From Clostridia bacterium (lineage in GTDB: Bacteria; Bacillota_A; Clostridia; Christensenellales; CAG-138): a stretch of 14,374 nt of DNA. The position numbers were made by a program, and so were the translations under genes. Below are positions 6,296-13,362 of this stretch, one piece after another. Below the pieces are notes generated by a model that was given only the letters and a program-made list of their open reading frames with translations, did no database searches and was not told where the DNA came from. Position 1 is the stretch's first letter, and every line of letters begins with the position of its first letter. The DNA lies in contig JAFZJT010000211.1 in the NCBI GenBank assembly GCA_017553815.1, forward strand, positions 1 through 14,374, written 5' to 3'.

Positions 6296-7234
6296 TTGTC
6301 AAGGATAGAACTCATCTCTCTTGAATGCCCCTCGTGCGGCGGCACGATGCAGTATGAACAGGGCGATAAAAAGGCCGTTTGCCCGTACTGCGGCAAGGCG
6401 GTCATAGTCAGCGAGGAGCAGAAGCCTCAGGTGCAATACGTTCAACAAAGCTCCGCGCCTCGGAAAACGAAGAAGCGGCGCTCGGCGGTTAACATGCTTG
6501 CTGCGATCGGCGCAATTCTCCTTGTGATACTCGCGGCTATCGGCATCAGAAGAGCGAACCAAGTCACCGCCGACCCGTTTGAGAAAGTGAGAGTGGAATT
6601 CTCCGGCAGCAGCGGCAGCGGCACGGCGCGCATCGTGAACGGTAACGAGGGCGAGCTCCAAAACATCCGCTTTTCGCTCGATAAACAGCGCGGGCTTTCA
6701 AACGGCGACAGCGTTTTTGTGACCGCCGAAAGGCTTGGCGGCTATCATTGGACGCAGAGCAAAAAAAGCTACACCGTTTCGGGCCTTTCCGAGGCGCTTG
6801 CTTCGCTAAAGGGATTGAACGACGAGGCCTTTGCGCCGTTCTATGAAGCGTCGGGCATTCAGCTTGAAAAGGCGTGGCAGGGCGTGAGCAAAGGAAACGT
6901 GCCGGTCGAATGGAATGCCGAGAAGCATAAGCTCTATCTGCTCGTTTCGGACGGCAGCGCACGCCATGAAAACCTGCTTTTCGACACCTATAAAACCACC
7001 GTGCGCTTTCCAAACGGCGAGGAACGGGAGTTTTATCAGGCCGTGAGCTATGGGAACGTCATTCAAAAGGCGGACGGCACGATAACCGCCGACTATTCCT
7101 CCGCAAGCATGGAGAATTGGCAGCTCGGCTACTACCTCGGCTTCGACCCCTCGGACGCCTTCTACGGCTGGGAGAGCCTTCGCGAGATGGAGCTTGAGTT
7201 CGAGGGAATGCAGGGCTATCGGATAGCCGATTGA
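6296..7234 (+). CDS. Zinc-ribbon, single-pass membrane protein, 312 aa
   Basis: The N-terminus carries a classic zinc ribbon, C11-P-S-C14 and C29-P-Y-C32. A linker rich in Gln and Pro, a basic patch (K-T-K-K-R-R, 57-62) and one transmembrane helix at about 64-84 follow. By the positive-inside rule the ribbon is cytoplasmic and the remaining 225 residues lie outside. The outer part opens with an F-E-K-V-R-V-E-F-S-G-S strand and a Ser/Gly-rich stretch, then a domain of alternating strands with many aromatic residues. I cannot name it. The start is a TTG at 6296, supported by GGAGGAG (6283-6289) 6 nt upstream and by placing the ribbon right at the N-terminus. Similar zinc-ribbon plus membrane-anchor proteins are common and mostly uncharacterised in Clostridia. 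A terminator follows. Confidence 0.8.
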   Translation: MSRIELISLECPSCGGTMQYEQGDKKAVCPYCGKAVIVSEEQKPQVQYVQQSSAPRKTKKRRSAVNMLAAIGAILLVILAAIGIRRANQVTADPFEKVRVEFSGSSGSGTARIVNGNEGELQNIRFSLDKQRGLSNGDSVFVTAERLGGYHWTQSKKSYTVSGLSEALASLKGLNDEAFAPFYEASGIQLEKAWQGVSKGNVPVEWNAEKHKLYLLVSDGSARHENLLFDTYKTTVRFPNGEEREFYQAVSYGNVIQKADGTITADYSSASMENWQLGYYLGFDPSDAFYGWESLREMELEFEGMQGYRIAD

Positions 7235-7256
7235 AAAACGCAAAAATATGAAAATT

Positions 7257-7284
7257 GCTTTGCGAAAATGCAAGGCGGTTTTTT
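7257..7284 (+). terminator. Intrinsic terminator after the zinc-ribbon gene
   Basis: GCTTTGC (7257-7263) pairs with GCAAGGC (7270-7276), with one G:U pair, around a 6-nt loop. GG and a run of six T (7279-7284) follow. It lies between two convergent genes. Confidence 0.7.
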
Positions 7285-7309
7285 GATAAAAACGGTTTAA
7301 TATTACGTT

Positions 7310-8011
7310 TTACAACTCGATATTTACAACCCTATCGAGCACTTCCGCTTCACGGCAGGCATTGAGCGCGAGCTCGAAATCGCCGACGCGTGAAGCGATA
7401 TGCGCGTCGCTTCCGATTATCAGCCCCGCGCCGGCGTTGGAAATCGTTTGCAGCTGCTCCTTCGAGAGCGTTACGCGTGAGGAATTCACCTCAAGCAGTA
7501 TCCCGAGCTGGCGCGCGCATTCGGCCATGTACGGGATATCCACCGCGAGGTAGAGGTTCGGGTGCGAGATGATATCGGCCTTGCCCTTCTCCGCCGCCGC
7601 CATGATGGATTCTGCATTGCGCCTCGGGGTGCTCTTGCCGCCGAAGCTCTCGAAAAGGATATGCCGGCCGAAGCGGTTTAAAGGGAAAATGCCCTTGTGG
7701 TAGCCGAGGATTATCACGTCGTATTCGCTTCTGTCCTTCGGGATATCGCTCTTTCCAAAGCCCGTCATATTGCACTCAAGCCCCGTTTTGACCGCGATCT
7801 TTCCCGCAAACTCCTTTTTGAGCGCGCGAAGCTCCGCCTTGAGCGCTTCAAGCTTTTTTCCGCGCACGCCGAAATAGATATTGCTGCTTGCGTGCTCGCT
7901 TATCGCGACCTCGGAGAGACCAAGCTCGATGGCGCGAAGCACGTTTTCGCGCGGGCTGCTCTTGCCGTGGCTGTAATAGGTATGGGTGTGAAGGTCGGAG
8001 ATCATCCTCAA
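7310..8011 (-). CDS. PHP-domain metal-dependent phosphoesterase, 233 aa
   Basis: This is a PHP-family hydrolase of the YcdX type, a cytoplasmic three-metal phosphatase fold. All nine metal ligands expected from YcdX are visible: H8 and H10 (D-L-H-T-H-T), H15, H40 (S-E-H), E79 (G-L-E-C-N), H105 (G-Y-H), H150 (S-H-P) and D202/H204 (S-D-A-H). Length is typical. The substrate is unknown; phosphate monoesters such as histidinol phosphate are possible within the family, but no his genes are nearby. I chose the TTG at 8011 because GGAGG (8021-8025) lies 9 nt upstream. The ATG at 8005 is close behind and equally compatible with the fold. The frame stays open to 8110, but that Arg-rich extension is unlike the family. 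It is convergent with the zinc-ribbon gene. Confidence 0.9.
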   Translation of the reverse strand: MRMISDLHTHTYYSHGKSSPRENVLRAIELGLSEVAISEHASSNIYFGVRGKKLEALKAELRALKKEFAGKIAVKTGLECNMTGFGKSDIPKDRSEYDVIILGYHKGIFPLNRFGRHILFESFGGKSTPRRNAESIMAAAEKGKADIISHPNLYLAVDIPYMAECARQLGILLEVNSSRVTLSKEQLQTISNAGAGLIIGSDAHIASRVGDFELALNACREAEVLDRVVNIEL

Positions 8012-8128
8012 AATAAAAGCCCTCCATCTTGGGATCGGCGAATAATGGATGAAGAGTGAACACCGCCGCAGTTCCCTTGGGGAATTCCGCGCTATGCGCA
8101 TTCCTTTCAATTATTGACCGTTTTTCCA

Positions 8129-8134
8129 ATTATA
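8129..8134 (-). promoter_or_regulatory. Candidate -10 box for the PHP gene
   Basis: A perfect TATAAT is present on the minus strand. The -35 position 17 bp upstream is poor (TTTTCC), so this is a weak prediction. It would give a leader of about 110 nt before 8011. Confidence 0.35.
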
Positions 8135-8259
8135 CCGCGTTTTGGCTCAAAGGAAAAGAGCGAATACAAGAAAGCGGGGAAAGTATCGGTCGAGATCGGG
8201 GCTTTCAAAGATCCCGAGCCAAACAACCGGCGGTTGATTGAGAATCGAAAACAAAGCGC

Positions 8260-8288
8260 TGTACTTTCGCGCGAAAATGGTTTAAGAT
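8260..8288 (+). promoter_or_regulatory. Weak promoter with a 12-bp palindrome in its spacer
   Basis: TGTACT (8260-8265), 17 bp, TAAGAT (8283-8288). The spacer holds most of the perfect palindrome TTTCGCGCGAAA (8265-8276). A DNA-binding protein there would block RNA polymerase, so the site could be an operator of the XRE regulator encoded 45 bp downstream. The promoter match is weak and the link is inference. Confidence 0.4.
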
Positions 8289-8332
8289 AGGTTCATCGGT
8301 ACCGAAAACAATACTGAAAACGGAGAAAGATT

Positions 8333-9382
8333 ATGGAACTTTCAAACAAGATAAAGCAGCTTCGTACCCAAAGGGGCATCAAGCAGGAGAAGCTCGCGGA
8401 GGCGATGGGCGTTTCCGCGCAGGCGGTCAGCAAATGGGAAACCGGCGCGGCGCTTCCCGACATAAGCCTGCTTCCCGAGCTTGCGGTCTATTTCGGCGTC
8501 ACCATCGACGAGCTTTTCTCGATAAGCGACGATAAGGAGTTTGAGCGCATCCAAAACATGATCTGGGAAAAGCGCGATCTCACCGAGCAGGATATCGAGC
8601 GCGCCGAGAAATGGCTCGATGCGAAAATCGCCTCATCCTATCGAGTTGCGGATTGCCACGATCTCAGAGCGAATATGTACAACGCCCTTGCAAACAGGTA
8701 TCACGAAAGGGCGGCGGAGAGCGCAAAGATGGCGCTTGAAGATGACTTCACATGCGACGCGCTCAACGAGCTTAACGAAGGCATGGCGGGGCGCGTTCCC
8801 GATTGGTGCATGCGAAACCACTATATGCTGATAGAGTATCTCAAGGACTTCACCGAGAAGCATCCCGAGGATCGTCGCGGCTGGATATGGCTTCTTGACA
8901 ACCTGCTGGACGACTACCGCCTTAAGGAAGCCGAGGATGCGCTCAGGGGGCTTGAAAAGGCGGATGATAATACCTTCCGCCCCCCGCTCTATCGGGCGAA
9001 TTATCTTTGGTACAAGGGCGATAGAGCCGCCGCTCGCGAAACGATCAGCGAGCTCGAGCGCGATTTCCCGAACGACTGGATGGCGCTTATGAGCATAGCC
9101 GAATATGCCGCGATGGACGGCGATTACTCAAGAGCCATCGACTATATCAAAAAGGCCATAGTCGCTCAGGCTAACGATGAAAAGCGCCCGCGCTTCAGCG
9201 ATCCCTACATGCTCCTTGCGCAATTCTGCGAGCTGAACGGCGATATCGAGGGCGCGATAGCCGCGCACGAAAGCGAGCTTGAGTTGCTCAGGGAGGATTA
9301 CGGTGTAACGAGCGGCGAAACGCGCGATGCCGTGGTTCGCAAGATCGAGCGGCTGAAAAAGAAGCTGAACGGCTCCAAGTAA
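8333..9382 (+). CDS. XRE-family regulator with C-terminal TPR-like domain, 349 aa
   Basis: An N-terminal helix-turn-helix of the XRE/Cro-CI type occupies about residues 7-62, with recognition helix near 28-36 (S-A-Q-A-V-S-K-W-E) and the usual P-D-I-x-L-L-P-x-L-A and G-V-x-I-D-E-L-F ends. The rest (about 75-345) is all-helical and reads as degenerate tetratricopeptide repeats, with paired helices rich in Ala, Leu and Tyr and G-D-x-x-x-A turns near 226, 256 and 309. This architecture is used in Firmicutes for regulators that sense peptides or protein partners, as in the RNPP group. The ligand here is unknown. The ATG at 8333 has GGAG 7 nt upstream. A paralogue with the same layout lies at 11136. 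Confidence 0.88.
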   Translation: MELSNKIKQLRTQRGIKQEKLAEAMGVSAQAVSKWETGAALPDISLLPELAVYFGVTIDELFSISDDKEFERIQNMIWEKRDLTEQDIERAEKWLDAKIASSYRVADCHDLRANMYNALANRYHERAAESAKMALEDDFTCDALNELNEGMAGRVPDWCMRNHYMLIEYLKDFTEKHPEDRRGWIWLLDNLLDDYRLKEAEDALRGLEKADDNTFRPPLYRANYLWYKGDRAAARETISELERDFPNDWMALMSIAEYAAMDGDYSRAIDYIKKAIVAQANDEKRPRFSDPYMLLAQFCELNGDIEGAIAAHESELELLREDYGVTSGETRDAVVRKIERLKKKLNGSK

Positions 9383-9416
9383 GGCTTTGAACAAAATGGA
9401 ATTTTCACGGACGATA

Positions 9417-9460
9417 GATCGGCATTTTTCGCAAAGGCGGGGGTGCCGATCCGCCGTTTT
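9417..9460 (+). terminator. Alternative hairpins after the XRE gene, weak terminator
   Basis: Two overlapping stems are possible: GATCGGCA (9417-9424) with TGCCGATC (9444-9451), and GGCGG (9436-9440) with CCGCC (9451-9455) followed by GTTTT. They share bases and cannot form fully at the same time. The second could act as a modest terminator. Confidence 0.4.
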
Positions 9461-9536
9461 GGGGCTTGAGGCAGTGCTTTCAAAGCCGATTCCCCTGCGA
9501 GCTGAAAACGATTACCCGTGCATGATTTAAGGCAGG

Positions 9537-9557
9537 CTTCGCCCTTGCGGCGAGGGC
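9537..9557 (+). repeat. Hairpin directly upstream of the GNAT promoter
   Basis: CTTCGCC (9537-9543) pairs with GGCGAGG (9549-9555), one G:U pair included, around a 5-nt loop. It ends 2 bp before the -35 box at 9558, so it could be a regulator site or simply the end of the upstream transcript. Confidence 0.4.
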
Positions 9558-9586
9558 TTGAAAGGCGCGGACTTTTCGTGTATAAT
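9558..9586 (+). promoter_or_regulatory. Strong sigma-A-like promoter for the second GNAT gene
   Basis: TTGAAA (9558-9563), a 17-bp spacer and consensus TATAAT (9581-9586). Transcription would begin near 9593, about 24 nt before the start codon. Confidence 0.8.
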
Positions 9587-9616
9587 TCAGAAAAAATCTC
9601 TGCAGGGAGGGTAAAA

Positions 9617-10147
9617 ATGATAAAGCTTATCGTACCGTGCGAAGAGTATTTGAGCTCGTACATGGATGCGTATGACGAATACGCGCATAACCATGTTTCG
9701 ACTTATTCCTTTACCGATGCGTCATCCTGCGATATCTTCGCAAAGTTCGATGATTACAGGAATGAGCGAAATCTGAAACCGGGTAGGGTAGGCGCGGATT
9801 ACTATTGGCTTGTTGATGATGAAAAGGAGCATTTCATCGGCGAGGTAACGATTCGCCATGCGCTGAACGACGCCTTGATGCAAAGCGGAGGCCATATCGG
9901 ATACGGCATTCGCTATTCGGAATGGAACCACGGTTACGGCACGGTGATGCTTGCGCTTGCCTTAAAAAAGGCAGAGGAGCTGGGCATTCCCACGGTGCAG
10001 ATAACCTGCAACGACGATAATCTTGCCTCAGCAAGGGTGATGGAAAAGAACGGGTTTGTCCTTATTGATAAAGTATTTGTTTCAGAGGACGGGGAAGCTG
10101 TCCTTCGAAGGCGATATCAAAAACAGCTCGATATTCAACCTCAATAA
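9617..10147 (+). CDS. GNAT family N-acetyltransferase, 176 aa
   Basis: The protein fits the group of predicted acetyltransferases around COG3981. After a helical N-terminal half comes the typical G-H-I-G-Y-G-I-R strand (92-99), then motif A and a long helix (110-122). An I-T-C-N-D-D-N-x-A-S-A-R-V-M-E-K-N-G-F block (129-147) carries the conserved Asn and Ser. In motif A the usual Arg or Gln of R-x-x-G-x-G/A is replaced by Trp (W103-N-H-G-Y-G108), while both glycines remain. The ATG at 9617 has GGAGG 6 nt upstream; the frame is open for 33 codons before it, but these run over the promoter. The S51-type gene follows after 51 bp and may share the transcript. The substrate is unknown. Confidence 0.88.
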   Translation: MIKLIVPCEEYLSSYMDAYDEYAHNHVSTYSFTDASSCDIFAKFDDYRNERNLKPGRVGADYYWLVDDEKEHFIGEVTIRHALNDALMQSGGHIGYGIRYSEWNHGYGTVMLALALKKAEELGIPTVQITCNDDNLASARVMEKNGFVLIDKVFVSEDGEAVLRRRYQKQLDIQPQ

Positions 10148-10198
10148 ACAGAATCTATTATAAAGCTATTCGGCATTTGTTATTATGGGAGGCAATGT

Positions 10199-10915
10199 AT
10201 GATTTGTTTTCTTACAAGCAGAACCGAGATAAAGGCCACGGGCGAGGTGAACCCCGCCAACGGCTTCATAGAGGAGCTTAGGCGCTTTGCTCCGAATCCC
10301 TGCCGCGTGCTCCATATCTGCTCCGACCCGACCGCCCATGAGATAATGGACGCCAAAGCGGCCGAGGTCAAATCGAGCTTTGAGCGGATCGGCTTTGTGT
10401 TCGAAAGCTACCTCGTTTTGGACGGCAGAAACGAAGAGCGGGCGGCGGAGCTTATAAGGGATGCGGATATCCTCATTCTTAGCGGCGGACATGTGCCCAC
10501 GCAAAACAGATTCTTCCGTGAAATCGGACTGCGGGAGCTTATTACGGATTATGAGGGAATAATCATCGGTATCAGCGCGGGAAGCATGAACAGCGCGGAG
10601 GTCGTGTATGCCCAGCCTGAGGACGAGGGCGAGGCGATAGACCCCGAGTATCAAAGGTTTTTGAGCGGTCTTGGGCTGACGAAAACGATGCTCCTTCCGC
10701 ACTATCATCAGGTGAAGGACGATATTTTAGACGGGATGCGCCTGTTTGAGGATATCACCTTTGCGGACAGCATCGGAAGGACCTTTTACGCCATCCCCGA
10801 CGGAAGCTATCTCTTCATTGACGGCGAACGCGAGGAGCTGCGCGGCGAAGCTTATAGGATTCGTGACGGAGAAATGACGAGAGTCGCTTCGGAAGGGGAG
10901 CGGGTCGTGCTTTAA
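10199..10915 (+). CDS. S51-type peptidase (dipeptidase E-like), 238 aa
   Basis: This belongs to the peptidase S51 / class I glutamine-amidotransferase-like fold, which includes alpha-aspartyl dipeptidase (PepE) and cyanophycinase. The nucleophile Ser126 sits in the G-I-S-A-G-S elbow after four hydrophobic residues. The S-G-G-H loop at 95-98 and the L-P-H-Y-H segment (H168, H170) supply the oxyanion region and the candidate catalytic His. Length is normal. Family members cleave small peptides, often after Asp, in the cytoplasm. The true substrate here is open and some relatives are uncharacterised. The ATG at 10199 has GGGAGG 6 nt upstream. The gene follows the GNAT gene and ends in a clear terminator. 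No signal peptide is present. Confidence 0.88.
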   Translation: MICFLTSRTEIKATGEVNPANGFIEELRRFAPNPCRVLHICSDPTAHEIMDAKAAEVKSSFERIGFVFESYLVLDGRNEERAAELIRDADILILSGGHVPTQNRFFREIGLRELITDYEGIIIGISAGSMNSAEVVYAQPEDEGEAIDPEYQRFLSGLGLTKTMLLPHYHQVKDDILDGMRLFEDITFADSIGRTFYAIPDGSYLFIDGEREELRGEAYRIRDGEMTRVASEGERVVL

Positions 10916-10941
10916 CGGCGCTCCGTCGCTTTAAAACACTT

Positions 10942-10976
10942 GAACCGTGACTTCGGCGGCACGGTTCTTTTCTTTT
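10942..10976 (+). terminator. Intrinsic terminator after the S51 peptidase gene
   Basis: GAACCGTG (10942-10949) pairs perfectly with CACGGTTC (10960-10967) around a 10-nt loop and is followed by TTTTCTTTT. Confidence 0.88.
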
Positions 10977-11065
10977 GCGCTAAAGGATCCCATCCGCAGT
11001 TTATTCACTATTCATATCCCCAAGCAGTTCAAGCGTTCGTTGAGTTTAAAACAAATGATTGATTA

Positions 11066-11100
11066 TTGTATTCTCACGCGGCGCTGTTTATAATGAGAAC
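11066..11100 (+). promoter_or_regulatory. Sigma-A-like promoter with flanking inverted repeat
   Basis: TTGTAT (11066-11071), a 17-bp spacer and consensus TATAAT (11089-11094). The half-sites TTCTCA (11071-11076) and TGAGAA (11094-11099) form an inverted repeat with a 17-bp gap, touching the end of the -35 and the end of the -10. This is a plausible operator for the XRE protein encoded just downstream. The operator role is inference. Confidence 0.7.
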
Positions 11101-11135
11101 AGATAGGAAAACGGCAAAAACCGAGGAGGATGGTT

Positions 11136-12299
11136 ATGATCGGATTGGGAGAAAGAATCAAGCTGCTCCGTCTGCGCGACGGAAGAACGCAGGAAGCGCT
11201 TGCGGGTGAGCTCGGCATCACCGCGCAGGCGGTATCGCGCTGGGAGAATGGAAACGGCTACCCCGATATCGAGCTGATACCATCGATAGCAAACTGCTTC
11301 GGCGTTTCCATCGACGAGCTTTTTGGCTATGAAAACGAGCGAACGAAGAAGGTAGATGCGCTTTTTGATAGGATCATCGCGATGAACAAGCTCAATAATG
11401 GTATCGACGTCAACCTCGATGAGTGCATCGCGCTCGCGCGCGGCGCGGTGATAGAGTTTCCGGGAAACGAGAAGCTGACAGCGGCGCTGGCGTCCGTGCT
11501 GTTCAACACGGGCTCGGTTCGCAGGGGCGAATTCCATATCGACAGCGAGGACGGCTTCGAGGTCTGCGACGTTGAGCGGCATCGGCTGTATCCCGAATGG
11601 CAGGAGGCCGTCAAGCTGTACGAAAAGGTTTTGACTGCCCTCAACAGCGGCGAGGTGCGGCATCAAGCGGTGCTCGAGCTTTCGCGGATCTACAAATTAA
11701 CGGGCGAGCACGAGAAAGCGCTTCTGCTCGCCGATTCCGCGCCCGATATCGAAGCCTCCAAGCCGTTTCTTAGGATAAACGCCTTCGACGGCAAGGGCGC
11801 GGTTGCGGCAAGCGGGGAAACGCTTGTTTGGACGGTGTACTGTTTGACCGATCTTATCGCGGCGATAGTGCGCGCCGACCGCAGCCTGCCGCCCAAGACC
11901 GCCGCCGAGCTTATCGCCAACGATCTTATGATATTCGACCTTGTTTTTACCGATGGCGATTACGGAAAGCTCTGCGGCACGATCGCGGTCCTTCACATCC
12001 TGCGCTCCTATTATCTATGGCTTGCGGGCGAAAAGGACGGCGCGTTTGCGGCGCTCGACATGGCGCTTGAGCTTTCAAGAAGGTTCGACGGCGAGAGCAG
12101 CAAGGCCGCATACTCATCCCTGCTTCTTCGGTACGCGGCCCCTCTCGAGTGCAGCTTCGGGCGCGTGCTCACAACGCAGCTTCCGCAGCTTTGGCCTTGG
12201 TGGGACGTGCCGGAGGCCGAGCGGGTGAAAAATGAAATGCGTATGGATGAGCGTTGGGCGGCATGGGAGCAAAAAGCGTTGGCCGAACAGGGCGAATAA
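11136..12299 (+). CDS. XRE-family regulator with C-terminal TPR-like domain, 387 aa
   Basis: The helix-turn-helix (residues 8-63) is clearly related to that of the gene at 8333: the same I-T-A-Q-A-V-S-R-W-E recognition helix, P-D-I-E-L-I-P-S-I-A and G-V-S-I-D-E-L-F ends. The remainder is helical, with TPR-like helix pairs around residues 75-200 and 235-370. These include a K-L-T-G-E-H-E-K-A turn and an L-A-G-E-K-D-G-A-F-A-A-L turn. A Trp-rich segment (L-W-P-W-W-D) lies near the C-terminus. I start it at the ATG at 11136 because GGAGG (11125-11129) lies 6 nt upstream. The ATG at 11130 directly touches that site. The membrane protein gene at 12377 follows after 77 bp without a visible terminator and is probably co-transcribed. 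Confidence 0.88.
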   Translation: MIGLGERIKLLRLRDGRTQEALAGELGITAQAVSRWENGNGYPDIELIPSIANCFGVSIDELFGYENERTKKVDALFDRIIAMNKLNNGIDVNLDECIALARGAVIEFPGNEKLTAALASVLFNTGSVRRGEFHIDSEDGFEVCDVERHRLYPEWQEAVKLYEKVLTALNSGEVRHQAVLELSRIYKLTGEHEKALLLADSAPDIEASKPFLRINAFDGKGAVAASGETLVWTVYCLTDLIAAIVRADRSLPPKTAAELIANDLMIFDLVFTDGDYGKLCGTIAVLHILRSYYLWLAGEKDGAFAALDMALELSRRFDGESSKAAYSSLLLRYAAPLECSFGRVLTTQLPQLWPWWDVPEAERVKNEMRMDERWAAWEQKALAEQGE

Positions 12300-12376
12300 G
12301 CCCGATCCGCCCCCGGTCATCGCACCGACCTATAAAACAGCATATGCAATAACGAAACTGAAAGGAGTTTTATCAA

Positions 12377-13210
12377 ATGGAAAGTTCCAAGCAATTCGGA
12401 TTGAAGAAGTGGCTTTGCGGCGCGGCGGCGCTCGCGCTGCTCATTGCCGCGGGCTTTGGAGTGAAGGCGCTGCTTGAAAAAGGAAACGTTCCCGCAAATA
12501 CGGATGCAGCTAACGGCGGCGCTGCCGAAACCGCGCAGCCCGCCGAAACCGCGCAGCCCGCCGATGAAACGAGCGCGCCCTCTTGGCTGCTCTCGGATGA
12601 ACGGGTGCGGCTGAATCGCTTTCTGACCGCCATAGTTCAGGAGAATATCGAGAACACACAGACCGATCTGGACGAGGACGCCGAGCTTATACGCTTCGTT
12701 TTCGGATACAGAAGGCATGACGATCCCGCGTCCGTGGTCGAAAAGGAGCATGGCGGCGAAGTTTGCCGCACGCTGACGCTCGAGCAGGTCAATGAAACGC
12801 TCAACTATTTCTTCGGCAAAACCATCTCCCCCGATCAGGAGGATTACAGCATCCAAATCGATGATTCGGAGTGCTTTTGCTGCGTTTTCCGCGACGGCTG
12901 TTTTTGGAACTTGCCGCCGTATCCCACCGAGGAATTCTCCTTCCCCACGCGATTTGCGCTTGTGGAAAGCGTGGACGAGGAGACCTGCACGCTGCATTTC
13001 AGGCTCTATCGAACCAATCCCTATGATTGGGGCATAGGTGAAGCGGAGCGGCATGTGCAGGTCCTGCCCCTTATGACGATCCATGATACGGAGCGCAAAA
13101 ACAAGGCGACGAAGAATTGGATAATAAGGATGGGCAAGGGCGAAGCGGTGCTGCGCGATCTCGGCGAGAATCTCCAGCTAATGGAGCTTTCGAGCCTTGT
13201 GGTTCGCTGA
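12377..13210 (+). CDS. Membrane-anchored extracytoplasmic protein, 277 aa
   Basis: I do not recognise this family. A short basic N-terminus is followed by one hydrophobic helix (about 13-32), best read as an uncleaved anchor. Next comes a low-complexity Ala/Glu/Pro linker (36-68) containing a tandem A-E-T-A-Q-P repeat. The outer domain (70-277) starts helical and ends in strands, with Cys130, a Cys cluster at 166, 168, 169 and 175, and Cys204, plus Trp177 and an Asn-Pro-Tyr-Asp-Trp segment. The cysteines could form disulfides or bind metal, but no known motif fits. The ATG at 12377 has AAAGGAG 9 nt upstream. The gene follows the XRE regulator after 77 bp, which suggests that its expression is tied to that regulator. 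The insertion element begins 49 bp past its stop. Confidence 0.75.
   Translation: MESSKQFGLKKWLCGAAALALLIAAGFGVKALLEKGNVPANTDAANGGAAETAQPAETAQPADETSAPSWLLSDERVRLNRFLTAIVQENIENTQTDLDEDAELIRFVFGYRRHDDPASVVEKEHGGEVCRTLTLEQVNETLNYFFGKTISPDQEDYSIQIDDSECFCCVFRDGCFWNLPPYPTEEFSFPTRFALVESVDEETCTLHFRLYRTNPYDWGIGEAERHVQVLPLMTIHDTERKNKATKNWIIRMGKGEAVLRDLGENLQLMELSSLVVR
12524..12559 (+). repeat. Tandem 18-bp repeat coding a linker
   Basis: Two identical copies of an 18-bp unit (GCCGAAACCGCGCAGCCC, 12524-12541 and 12542-12559) plus a partial third unit encode the repeated A-E-T-A-Q-P linker of the membrane protein. Such a unit can gain or lose copies in steps of six residues without a frameshift. Confidence 0.9.
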
Positions 13211-13283
13211 AGCGGCATCAAAAGTGCTGTCAAGGGCGTATCCGCATAAGGATGGTTAGTGTAAAATAATTCTGGGAGAAATA

Positions 13284-13328
13284 GTGAAGCTTCACCACCG
13301 CAGGAGGGTTCCGCCCCCGCGGGGGCGG
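13284..13328. repeat. Two perfect palindromes inside the left end of the element
   Basis: GTGAAGCTTCAC (13284-13295) follows the left terminal repeat directly, and CCGCCCCCGCGGGGGCGG (13311-13328) is an 18-bp perfect palindrome. Neither codes for protein. In transcripts entering from outside they would form stable hairpins ahead of the transposase. Confidence 0.75.
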
Positions 13329-13362
13329 CGGAGAAAAAAGGACGGAGCGGCGCCTTTCGTTG

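Noticed and set aside
8006..8110. N-terminal extension of the PHP protein
   Set aside because: The extra 33-35 residues are Arg-rich and precede the family's usual start. The best ribosome-binding site supports 8011.
9396..9530. A 44-codon frame after the first XRE-TPR gene as a possible signal peptide
   Set aside because: It has no good ribosome-binding site, is Arg-rich rather than having a signal sequence, and overlaps the hairpins at 9417-9460.
12524..12565. CRISPR-like repeat
   Set aside because: The 18-bp units are directly adjacent without spacers and code an in-frame protein linker.
4818..13210. A defence island or biosynthetic cluster
   Set aside because: There is no nuclease, helicase, CRISPR, methylase, NRPS or transporter signature. 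The genes look like assorted accessory enzymes and regulators.
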